From the NCBI GenBank assembly GCA_012510625.1, contig JAAZHP010000139.1, positions 1 to 29,900 on the forward strand: a stretch of DNA of 29,900 nt, in the 5' to 3' direction. Position numbers and translations under genes: made by a program. This stretch comes from Bacillota bacterium (lineage in GTDB: Bacteria; Bacillota; Dethiobacteria; DTU022). Below the pieces are notes generated by a model. The model saw only the letters and a program-made list of their open reading frames with translations. It was not told the origin of the DNA and did not search any database. Of this stretch, positions 24,039 through 29,900 are shown in pieces (position 1 is the first letter of the stretch; every line of letters starts with the position of its first letter).

Positions 24039-24755
24039 ATGTTCAGATCCTGGCGCAGGGCTGAAATAGTGGGGCTCTGTTTAATCATGCTCCTGGGAGC
24101 ATTGCTGGTAACCAGCGCCCTGCAACAAATCTCCCCTGCGCCGCCTGCGCCAGTCTATTTTGTGCCGGGCAGCCCCTCAGAGGTGGCCATTACGTTTGAA
24201 ACTTTCTGGAGCAGCGAAGGCCTGGAGGAAGTACTGCGGATACTGCGGGAAAAAGATGTCCGGGCAACTTTCTTTCTCACCGGAGCATGGCTGAAAAACC
24301 ATCCCGAAGCGGCAAAAATGATCCTGGAACAGGGACACGAAATTGGCAATCATACTATGAACCATGCCGGCCTGCTCTACCTCACTGAAGAGGAAATAAG
24401 GAATGAGATCGACGGCTTTATCGAAGCAGCGCAGGAGATACTGGAATTCCGCCCCGTTCTATTCCGGCCGCCGCAGGGACTATACAACGGCATTGTTCTC
24501 CAACATGCATGGAAGAGGCGCTGCCGGACAGTGCTCTGGTCAGTGGAATCATATGATTACCTCAGCCGGGATGCAGCTGAATTAATCGCGCGGGTCGGGA
24601 GCAGGCTGCAAGGCGGCGCGATCATTCTCTTCCGGGCCGGCACTCCGGTTACGCTCGAGGCGCTTCCCCAAATCCTGGAGCTCCTGCGCGAGCAAGGCTA
24701 CAGCCCGGTAACAGTCTCCGCCCTGCTCGATAATCTTGACCGGCCCGCAGGGTGA
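24039..24755 (+). CDS. Polysaccharide deacetylase-fold protein with degenerate catalytic motifs
   Basis: 238 residues: an N-terminal signal anchor (about 10-28) followed by an extracytoplasmic NodB-type domain. The zinc pair HxxxH is present (H105, H109 in GNHTMNH), as is RPPQG (143-147). However the usual TFDDG catalytic motif reads TFET (52-55), losing both aspartates, and the motif-5 histidine region reads ILFRAG (197-201). It is therefore probably not an ordinary deacetylase. ATG at 24039 has GGAAGTGG upstream; an in-frame GTG lies at 24027. It follows the pnp terminators and precedes a second protein of the same fold. PdaB/YlxY-like sporulation relatives are the best comparison; exact role unknown. 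Confidence 0.8.
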   Translation: MFRSWRRAEIVGLCLIMLLGALLVTSALQQISPAPPAPVYFVPGSPSEVAITFETFWSSEGLEEVLRILREKDVRATFFLTGAWLKNHPEAAKMILEQGHEIGNHTMNHAGLLYLTEEEIRNEIDGFIEAAQEILEFRPVLFRPPQGLYNGIVLQHAWKRRCRTVLWSVESYDYLSRDAAELIARVGSRLQGGAIILFRAGTPVTLEALPQILELLREQGYSPVTVSALLDNLDRPAG

Positions 24756-24796
24756 GAAAAGGCGGCTGATTATGGCGGTAAGGAGAGTGGTCGGGC

Positions 24797-25798
24797 ATGC
24801 CGGGGTTAATGCCAAAAAAATGGCGGTGGAAATGGGCCGCCGCATCCCTGCTAATTGCCGCGGTGGTGGCGGTGCTTTATTTTAGATTTGACGAACCGCT
24901 GCGGCGTTGTTTTAACGGGGTCAGGGCAGGGGTGACGCTGCAGGGAGAGCCGGTAGAGCGCCTTTTCCGCCACGAAGTGGAGGCGATAATTGACCGTATG
25001 GCCAGGCAGCAGGGGCGGGAACCGGTAAACGCGGAGATTGATCCGGTCAATGAGCGGATTATTCCCGAACTGAACGGCCTGGAAGTAGATCGTGAAGCCA
25101 CCCTGGAACTGGTCATGAAGGCGCCGTCCGGAATGAAGCTGATGCCGGTCTACCGCGAACTGCTCCCCGAGGTGCGGTGGGACCATTACCCGGCGCTGCC
25201 AGCGGCGCAGGGAAACCCGCGCAAGCCCTGTGTTTCGCTGATGATCAACGTGGCCTGGGGTGAAGAGGAGCTTCCGGAGATGCTCAATGTATTGCAGAAA
25301 GAAGGAGCGCGCGCCACCTTTTTTCTTACCGGGCGGTGGGCTGAGAAAAACGAAGCCCTGGTCCGGCAAATAGCCGCTGCAGGGCATGAACTGGGGAACC
25401 ACGGCTATGCCGATGACGAGGTTTTTCCGGAGCTTGAACCCTGGGGCATGGCCAGCTCGATCAGCCGGACAAACGAGATTATCTTTGATGCCGTAGGCTC
25501 CTATCCGCGCTACTTTACCCCGCACAAAGGAGAATTCAACAAGCTGACACTGGAGATTGTCTCCCGGCAGGGGATGCGCACCCTTCTCTGGAGTCTCGAT
25601 ACTGTGGACTGGAAGAAGCCCGGGGTGGATCTGATGCGCGAGAAGATTACTCACAACCTGGCCCCGGGACAGATTATACTGATGCATCCTACCGCGGATA
25701 CCGTGCAGTTGCTGCGCGAAATCCTGCCGTGGATCAAAGAAGAAGGGCTTGCAGTGGTCAGCGCAGCGGAACTGCTCGATCCGGGCTGGCAGCAATGA
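24797..25798 (+). CDS. YlxY-like polysaccharide deacetylase-family protein with N-terminal VanW-type accessory domain
   Basis: 333 residues. One membrane anchor (about 13-29) is followed by a domain at 41-125 matching that of the next gene product, then a NodB-type domain (about 145-330). Motif 1 reads MINVAWGEE (149-157) instead of TFDDG; I recall this form from YlxY proteins encoded after pnp in spore formers. ATFFLTGRW and GHELGNHGY are retained but the second histidine of HxxxH is replaced; ILMHPTADT keeps its His. Catalysis is therefore doubtful. AAGGAGAG precedes the ATG. The stop overlaps the next start by 4 nt. A sporulation or wall role is inferred from family and place. Confidence 0.8.
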   Translation: MPGLMPKKWRWKWAAASLLIAAVVAVLYFRFDEPLRRCFNGVRAGVTLQGEPVERLFRHEVEAIIDRMARQQGREPVNAEIDPVNERIIPELNGLEVDREATLELVMKAPSGMKLMPVYRELLPEVRWDHYPALPAAQGNPRKPCVSLMINVAWGEEELPEMLNVLQKEGARATFFLTGRWAEKNEALVRQIAAAGHELGNHGYADDEVFPELEPWGMASSISRTNEIIFDAVGSYPRYFTPHKGEFNKLTLEIVSRQGMRTLLWSLDTVDWKKPGVDLMREKITHNLAPGQIILMHPTADTVQLLREILPWIKEEGLAVVSAAELLDPGWQQ

Positions 25799-26637
25799 GA
25801 AGGATCAGCCGGTTTTTATGGTGGGGTCCGGGATGCAAGCTGACGCTTATCCTGTGCTGTATCGGGCTGGCCTGGCTTGCCGCAGCCGGTTGCTCCTTAT
25901 TCCCGCCAGGCGGGCGCGTCAGCCGCGGCGTGGAGCTGGAGGGGAAACCTGCCGGAGGGCTGTCGCGCCGTGAAGTGGCTGCTCTAGTCGACGAGATTGC
26001 TGCAGAGATAGATCAACCGCCGCGCAATGCCTTTATCGATCCCCATAGCGGCGAAATTGTTGCCGAAGTCATAGGCCGGCAGATCGATCGCCTCTCCACA
26101 GTTAAGAAGGTTATGAGCGCCCCCGCAGGCGGCAAGGTGCTGGCGGAAGTAATCCAGCTTGACCCGGAGATTACGACGGCTCATTTTGCGGCGATTAACC
26201 GCGAAATCGGGGCTTTCCGGACCTGGATCGGAGGAGGCGGAGGGCGGGCCACCAATATAATTCTTGCCACCCAATCTTTGAACAACTACCTGCTACTGCC
26301 GGGAGAAGTCTTCTCCTTCAATGCGGCCAACGGTCCGCGCACGGCGGAGCGGGGTTACCGGCCGGCCCCGATTATCGTCGGCAACACGGTGGTTCCCGGA
26401 CTGGGCGGCGGAGTCTGCCAGGTCTCGACCACACTCTACAACGCCGTTCTGAGGGCCGGCCTGGAAGTCGTGGAACGCTACCCGCACAGCCAGCCGGTGG
26501 GCTATGTACCCCCGGGGATGGACGCCACCGTTGCCGACACCCTGGATTTCAAATTTCGCAACAGCACCGACCGCCTGATCATGATCCGCAGCTCAAACTG
26601 GGGCGGCAGCATCGATATCCGCATCTGGCAGGAGTAA
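25795..26637 (+). CDS. VanW-domain lipoprotein
   Basis: 280 residues. The N-terminus carries a hydrophobic stretch ending in the lipobox AAGC (cysteine 33), so it is probably a membrane-anchored lipoprotein. Residues about 41-120 form the same accessory domain as in the upstream protein. The VanW region follows: LLLPGEVFSFNAANGPRTAE, RGYRPAPIIVGNTVVPGLGG, GVCQVSTTLYNAVLRAGLEV, ERYPHSQPVGYVPPGMDATV, all characteristic. VanW-family proteins accompany peptidoglycan-linked systems but have no agreed biochemical function. The ATG overlaps the upstream stop (ATGA), so the pair is translationally coupled. No vancomycin-resistance genes are present, so no resistance role is implied. Confidence 0.88.
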   Translation: MRRISRFLWWGPGCKLTLILCCIGLAWLAAAGCSLFPPGGRVSRGVELEGKPAGGLSRREVAALVDEIAAEIDQPPRNAFIDPHSGEIVAEVIGRQIDRLSTVKKVMSAPAGGKVLAEVIQLDPEITTAHFAAINREIGAFRTWIGGGGGRATNIILATQSLNNYLLLPGEVFSFNAANGPRTAERGYRPAPIIVGNTVVPGLGGGVCQVSTTLYNAVLRAGLEVVERYPHSQPVGYVPPGMDATVADTLDFKFRNSTDRLIMIRSSNWGGSIDIRIWQE

Positions 26638-26678
26638 ACAGTTCAGCCGCCGTATTATACAGATACAGTGCCGGGCAA

Positions 26679-26713
26679 TTAGTTAATTCGGTGCCTGGCA
26701 CCAAATTAACTAA
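26679..26713. repeat. 35-bp near-perfect palindrome upstream of dut
   Basis: 17-nt arms (26679-26695 and 26697-26713) around a single central T; only one of 17 pairs is mismatched. The core GGTGCCTGGCACC is fully symmetric and the outer arms are TTAGTTAATT / AATTAACTAA. There is no T-run. It ends just before the dut ribosome binding site. A dispersed REP-like element, an operator, or a transcript hairpin are all possible. Confidence 0.8.
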
Positions 26714-26732
26714 CTAGTTGGTGGCTGAGCAG

Positions 26733-27191
26733 ATGAAAAAGGAAATTGTGCAATTGCCGGTAGAAATAATGCCCCATGCCGCGGAGCTGCCCCTGCCCGA
26801 CTACATGACCGCCGGAGCGGCGGGCATGGATCTATATGCTGCGGTCATGGAAGATGTGATCCTGGAACCGGGAACGGTGCGGCTGATCCCCACGGGACTG
26901 AAGGTGGCGGTCCCGGGCGGCTATGAACTGCAAATCCGCCCGCGCAGCGGGCTGGCCGCCCGCCACGGGATCAGCCTGCTCAATTCTCCGGGGACGGTGG
27001 ACTCCGACTACCGGGGCGAAATCAAAGTAATCCTGATCAACCTGGGAGCGGCGCCTTTTACCGTGCGCCGGGGAGACCGCATCGCCCAGATGGTCCTCTG
27101 TCCCATTCCCAGGATTAAGCTGGTCCCGACGGCAGCGCTTCCGGAAACAGAGCGGGGGGAAGGGGGTTTCGGCCATACCGGCATTGACTAA
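26733..27191 (+). CDS. dut: dUTP diphosphatase
   Basis: Trimeric dUTPase of 152 residues, hydrolysing dUTP to dUMP and keeping uracil out of DNA. All five family motifs are visible: AGAAGMDLYAA, RPRSGLAARHG, LNSPGTVDSDYRGEI, RGDRIAQMVL and the C-terminal GEGGFGHTG. ATG at 26733 was chosen with GGTGG upstream; an in-frame TTG at 26718 sits next to the palindrome and has no ribosome binding site. Its placement between wall and sporulation genes is seen in related Clostridia. Confidence 0.96.
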   Translation: MKKEIVQLPVEIMPHAAELPLPDYMTAGAAGMDLYAAVMEDVILEPGTVRLIPTGLKVAVPGGYELQIRPRSGLAARHGISLLNSPGTVDSDYRGEIKVILINLGAAPFTVRRGDRIAQMVLCPIPRIKLVPTAALPETERGEGGFGHTGID

Positions 27192-27206
27192 TGAGGAGAG
27201 ATGGCG

Positions 27207-27446
27207 ATGCGTTTGAGCGAACTGGCCCGCAAGGAGCTGGTGGACCTGGAAGAAGGCAATTTTTGGGGACCTGCCGGCCGGGCTGACCTGCTCATCGACC
27301 AGGGCAGCGGAGAGATCAAAGCGCTGCTGCTGCCCGGGAGAAGCGGTGTTCTCGGTTTCGGTTACCGCGATGAGATCACCATTCCCTGGTCCGGAGTGGT
27401 AAAAATCGGCGGAGATACGATTATCATATCCATTAAAAAGAGCTGA
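27207..27446 (+). CDS. PRC-barrel domain protein, YlmC/YmxH family
   Basis: 79-residue single PRC-barrel protein. MRLSELARKELVDLEEG, the GPAGRADLLID strand region and EITIPWSGVVKIGGDTIII fit the YlmC/YmxH sporulation-associated family, found near dpaA in spore formers. ATG at 27207 gives the family's MRLSEL start and correct spacing from GAGGAG (27193-27198); another ATG at 27201 is too close to it. Molecular function is not established. Confidence 0.85.
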   Translation: MRLSELARKELVDLEEGNFWGPAGRADLLIDQGSGEIKALLLPGRSGVLGFGYRDEITIPWSGVVKIGGDTIIISIKKS

Positions 27447-27529
27447 TGCATTAACTCCGGAAAGCATAAAAATACCCGGGCCGGACATAATAGCCCTTAG
27501 AGTGTGAACGCACTTAAGGAGGCTAAAGG

Positions 27530-28009
27530 ATGAGCAAAGTAGTTGTGGGAGTTTTTCACGATCGGAACCAGGCCGAGGAGGCCCTCGAAAACTTGAAAGA
27601 GCAGGGTTTTGACCGCGATATCTCTCTCATTGCCAAGGACGAGCAGCAGGGAGGCGGCCAGGGAGGCATGGGAGGGCAGGATCTGAGCGAAGGAACATTT
27701 ACCGGCGGAGCGCTGGGGGGAATTGCCGGCCTGCTGGCAGGCGTGGGCGCTCTTCTCATTCCCGGCGTAGGTCCCATTATCGCCGCAGGTCCCATTGCCG
27801 CCACCCTGACCGGTGTGGTTACGGGTGGGATTGCCGGCGGATTGATCGATTACGGCATCCCTGAAGAGAGGGGAGAATATTACGAAGAGCAGGTCCGGCA
27901 GGGAGGCATTCTCGTGAGCATGAAGGCCAGCGATGAGAAGGTTGAAGAAGCCGCCTCCATCTTGCGGCAGTATGGCGCCTCCGATGTGGAGCTGCACCAG
28001 GTCGTTTAG
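27530..28009 (+). CDS. General stress protein (YflT/GSP17M-like) with glycine-rich hydrophobic core
   Basis: 159 residues. The N-terminus VVVGVFHDRNQAEEALENLKEQGF with ISLIAKDE is the fold seen in heat- or stress-induced YflT/GSP17M proteins. The centre (about 55-108) is Gly/Ala/Ile-rich (GGALGGIAGLLAGVGALLIPGVG) and could be a membrane-inserting hairpin; the C-terminal GGILVSMKASDEKVEEAASIL repeats the first-domain topology. TTAAGGAGG precedes the ATG. It is monocistronic, ended by a strong terminator. Function unproven. Confidence 0.75.
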   Translation: MSKVVVGVFHDRNQAEEALENLKEQGFDRDISLIAKDEQQGGGQGGMGGQDLSEGTFTGGALGGIAGLLAGVGALLIPGVGPIIAAGPIAATLTGVVTGGIAGGLIDYGIPEERGEYYEEQVRQGGILVSMKASDEKVEEAASILRQYGASDVELHQVV

Positions 28010-28039
28010 ACGGCCCTGTAATTAGAGGCATATTGTCAG

Positions 28040-28064
28040 ACCCGGGCTAAGCCCGGGTTTTTTT
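28040..28064 (+). terminator. Intrinsic terminator after the stress-type gene
   Basis: CCCGGGC (28041-28047) and GCCCGGG (28051-28057) pair around a 3-nt loop, followed by seven T residues. Confidence 0.92.
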
Positions 28065-28065
28065 A

Positions 28066-28091
28066 ACCAATTTTGCCCTGAAACATATAAT
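28066..28091 (+). promoter_or_regulatory. Candidate sporulation (sigma E/K-type) promoter of dpaAB
   Basis: AC (28066-28067), 16 nt, then CATATAAT (28084-28091). The -10 is close to the sigma-E CATACAAT type, and the AC plus 16-nt spacing fits sigma-K. The dpaAB operon is known in B. subtilis to be sigma-K dependent. The predicted start lies near 28098, directly upstream of the dpaA ribosome binding site. Confidence 0.4.
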
Positions 28092-28119
28092 GAAATTAAA
28101 CGATTGGGAGGCGGGAGCC

Positions 28120-29007
28120 TTGCCGGAACAAAAGCGGAAAATCATTATCTGCGGCGGAGACAGGAGGGAAATAGAGCTTTACCGCCGCTGGAGGGAAGAG
28201 GGACTTGAAGTAAAGCTGGCCGGATTTGAGCGGGCCTCTTACATAGACAGCAGCTGTGGTCTGGCCCGTGAAGAGGACTTTGCCAGGGCCGGTGTGCTCA
28301 TCGCGCCGCTTACGGGTATCAGGTCCGATGGCACCGTCAAGGCGCTCTTTTCCGCAGAAAATTTTTCCCTCATCTCCTGCCTGGCAAAAACAGGACCAGA
28401 GCTGATCCTGCTGGCGGGCGCGGTAGCATCCCCGCTTAAAGAACGGCTCGCTGAAAAATACAAGCTGGTAATTACCGGCGATGATGAAGAGCTGGCCTTG
28501 CTGAATGCCATACCTACCGCCGAAGGAGCGATTCAGAAAGCGATGGAGCTTTCACCGGCGACCCTGCACGGCAGTGTGTGCCTGGTTATTGGGCTGGGCC
28601 GATGCGGCACGGTCCTGGCCAGGGCGCTGCATGGTCTGGGCGCCCGTGTAAGGGTCCTGGTGCGGCGGCGTGAGAGCGCGGCAATTGCTTTTTCAGCCGG
28701 CTATAGCCCCTATGACATCGCCTCTGCGGATGAAGCGCTCGACGGGGCAGATTTTATATTCAACACCGCTCCGGCCCTTATTCTCACTGCAGATCGCTTA
28801 AAGCTGGTGAAAAAAGATGCCCTGATCCTGGACCTGGCTTCGGAGCCGGGAGGAACCGATTTTAACGCCGCCGCCTCTTTGGGCCTGAGCGCCGCACTGC
28901 TGCCCGGCCTGCCGGGGCAGGTGGCTCCGCGAACCGCCGGATCAATCCTGGCCCGTGTTTACCGCCGCCTGATTGCCCGGACCCAAGAAGAGCAAAGATC
29001 CCATTGA
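28120..29007 (+). CDS. dpaA: Dipicolinate synthase subunit A
   Basis: Together with DpaB oxidises dihydrodipicolinate to dipicolinic acid in the mother cell during sporulation. 295 residues: an N-terminal domain starting KIIICGGDRREIEL, LIAPLTGIRSDGTVKALF, and a Rossmann domain with VIGLGRCGTVLARALHGLGA for NAD(P) binding; LILDLASEPGGTDFNAA is typical. The start is TTG at 28120, 8 nt after GGGAGG (28106-28111). An ATG at 28090 lies inside the predicted promoter, upstream of the transcription start, so it was not used. dpaB starts 14 nt downstream. Confidence 0.93.
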   Translation: MPEQKRKIIICGGDRREIELYRRWREEGLEVKLAGFERASYIDSSCGLAREEDFARAGVLIAPLTGIRSDGTVKALFSAENFSLISCLAKTGPELILLAGAVASPLKERLAEKYKLVITGDDEELALLNAIPTAEGAIQKAMELSPATLHGSVCLVIGLGRCGTVLARALHGLGARVRVLVRRRESAAIAFSAGYSPYDIASADEALDGADFIFNTAPALILTADRLKLVKKDALILDLASEPGGTDFNAAASLGLSAALLPGLPGQVAPRTAGSILARVYRRLIARTQEEQRSH

Positions 29008-29021
29008 AAGGAAGAGTAATC

Positions 29022-29612
29022 ATGTCGACCCTGAAGGGTAAACGCATCGGGGTGGCGCTGACCGGATCTCACTGCACCATAGAAGCAATTTTGCCCCAAT
29101 TGGAAAAGATGGCCCTCGCCGGCGCCGAACTTTTTCCCATTCTCTCTCCGGCGGTGCAGTCGACCGACACCCGTTTTGGAACGGCAGCCGCAGTGCGCCA
29201 GAAAATTGAGCAGATTACCGGCCGTCAGCCCTGGATTAGCATTGCCGACGTGGAGCCAATCGGGCCGCAAAAGCTGCTTGATCTTCTGCTGATTGCCCCT
29301 TGCAGCGGCAATACCATGGCCAAACTGGCAAATGGGATTGTCGATACAGCGGTCCTGATGGCGGCAAAGGCGCAGCTGCGCAACGGGAGGCCGCTGCTTA
29401 TTTCCATCTCGACCAATGACGGCCTCGGCTTGAATGCGCCCAACCTGGCCCGGTTGATCAGTATGAAGAATATATTCATGGTTCCTTTCGGCCAGGATAA
29501 CCCGGCAGAGAAGCCCAATTCCCTTGTAGCCAAAGCCGGGCTGATCATCCCGGCGGCGGAGGAGGCCCTTAACGGCCGGCAGCTGCAGCCGGTTCTGGTA
29601 AGTTATTCTTAA
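29022..29612 (+). CDS. dpaB: Dipicolinate synthase subunit B (flavoprotein)
   Basis: 196-residue flavoprotein of the flavodoxin-like decarboxylase fold. RIGVALTGSHCTIEAI opens the fold; LLIAPCSGNTMAKLANGIVDT is the flavin-binding motif; RPLLISISTNDGLGLNAPNL follows. ATG at 29022 has AAAGGAAGAG upstream; an in-frame TTG overlaps the dpaA end. It completes the dpaAB pair and is followed by dapA, whose product supplies the substrate. Confidence 0.93.
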   Translation: MSTLKGKRIGVALTGSHCTIEAILPQLEKMALAGAELFPILSPAVQSTDTRFGTAAAVRQKIEQITGRQPWISIADVEPIGPQKLLDLLLIAPCSGNTMAKLANGIVDTAVLMAAKAQLRNGRPLLISISTNDGLGLNAPNLARLISMKNIFMVPFGQDNPAEKPNSLVAKAGLIIPAAEEALNGRQLQPVLVSYS

Positions 29613-29685
29613 CTTCCCCAGGCGGAAGGGCGGCCGGGGGATTTTACATTAAGCCCGGTTATGATATACTTATGGAGGTGTTTTT

Positions 29686-29900
29686 TTGTCTTTGGCGCTG
29701 GGAACTGTGATTACGGCAATGATAACCCCTTTCGATGAAAAAGGGGCCGTGAATTATAAAGCCGCCGCCGGCCTGGCCCGCTACCTGGTTGAGCACGGCT
29801 CCACCGGGCTGGTAGTCTCGGGAACTACCGGAGAGTCTCCGACCCTGACCGCGGAGGAGAAACTGGCGCTATTTCGCACCGTCGTCGAGGCGGTGGAAGG
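29686..29900 (+). CDS. dapA: 4-hydroxy-tetrahydrodipicolinate synthase (partial, cut by window end)
   Basis: Only the first 71 residues lie in the window. ALGTVITAMITPFDEKGAVN and LVVSGTTGESPTLTAEEKLALF are diagnostic of DapA, the aldolase-type enzyme of lysine and dipicolinate synthesis. The start is probably TTG at 29686 behind TGGAGGTG; TTG at 29692 is an alternative. In many Bacilli asd and dapG lie between dpaB and dapA; here dapA follows directly after 73 nt. Confidence 0.92.
   Translation, partial: MSLALGTVITAMITPFDEKGAVNYKAAAGLARYLVEHGSTGLVVSGTTGESPTLTAEEKLALFRTVVEAVE

Noticed and set aside
25795..26637. Vancomycin resistance role for the VanW protein
   Set aside because: No vanHAX or vanRS genes are present, and VanW-domain proteins are common in sensitive Firmicutes.
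29643..29670. TTTACA plus extended TGATATACT as a dapA promoter
   Set aside because: The hexamers are good, but a start 6-8 nt downstream would fall inside the dapA Shine-Dalgarno (29673-29680) and remove part of it; not reported as a feature.

Overview
The window reads as a chromosomal segment of a spore-forming, low-to-medium GC Gram-positive bacterium of the Clostridia (Peptococcaceae / Thermoanaerobacterales-like). Three things suggest this: the gene order rpsB-tsf-pyrH-frr-uppS-cdsA-dxr-rseP-ispG ... rimP-nusA-rnpM-infB-rbfA-nrnA-truB-ribF-rpsO-pnp, which is typical of Firmicutes; the sporulation-linked genes downstream of pnp (YlxY-type deacetylase-fold protein, YlmC/YmxH-type PRC-barrel protein, dipicolinate synthase dpaA-dpaB); and strong AGGAGG ribosome binding sites with many TTG/GTG starts. 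The assignment is an inference from gene order and sequence style; species cannot be named.

Region 1 (about 14-4900, minus strand) is a complete branched-chain-amino-acid-type ABC importer operon, livK-livH-livM-livG-livF, with a near-consensus promoter, a lipoprotein binding protein, an intergenic long stem-loop between livK and livH, and an intrinsic terminator after livF. Region 2 (4704-5106) is a divergent intergenic region holding the promoters of livK and rpsB. Region 3 (5107-13680, plus) holds translation factors (S2, EF-Ts, RRF), UMP kinase, then undecaprenyl-PP synthase, CDP-DAG synthase, two MEP-pathway enzymes (Dxr, IspG), the RseP-type site-2 protease, and a family 2 glycosyltransferase. 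Region 4 (13700-23960) is the rimP-nusA-infB transcription/translation operon continuing through rbfA, nrnA, truB, ribF, rpsO and pnp, closed by two successive hairpins. Region 5 (24039-29900) carries two polysaccharide-deacetylase-fold proteins lacking the usual catalytic motif, a VanW-domain lipoprotein, dUTPase, a PRC-barrel protein, a glycine-rich stress-type protein, dpaA-dpaB, and the 5' part of dapA. The dapA product supplies dihydrodipicolinate, which DpaAB oxidises to the spore solute dipicolinic acid.

The window is mostly conserved housekeeping sequence; no CRISPR array, prophage, transposase, tRNA or rRNA was seen. The items most worth checking are: an ungapped duplicated N-terminal domain shared by the adjacent deacetylase-like and VanW genes; a probable AUU start codon for nusA; a 35-bp near-perfect palindrome just upstream of dut; a 77-nt stem-loop between livK and livH; and structured leaders before rimP and rpsO.
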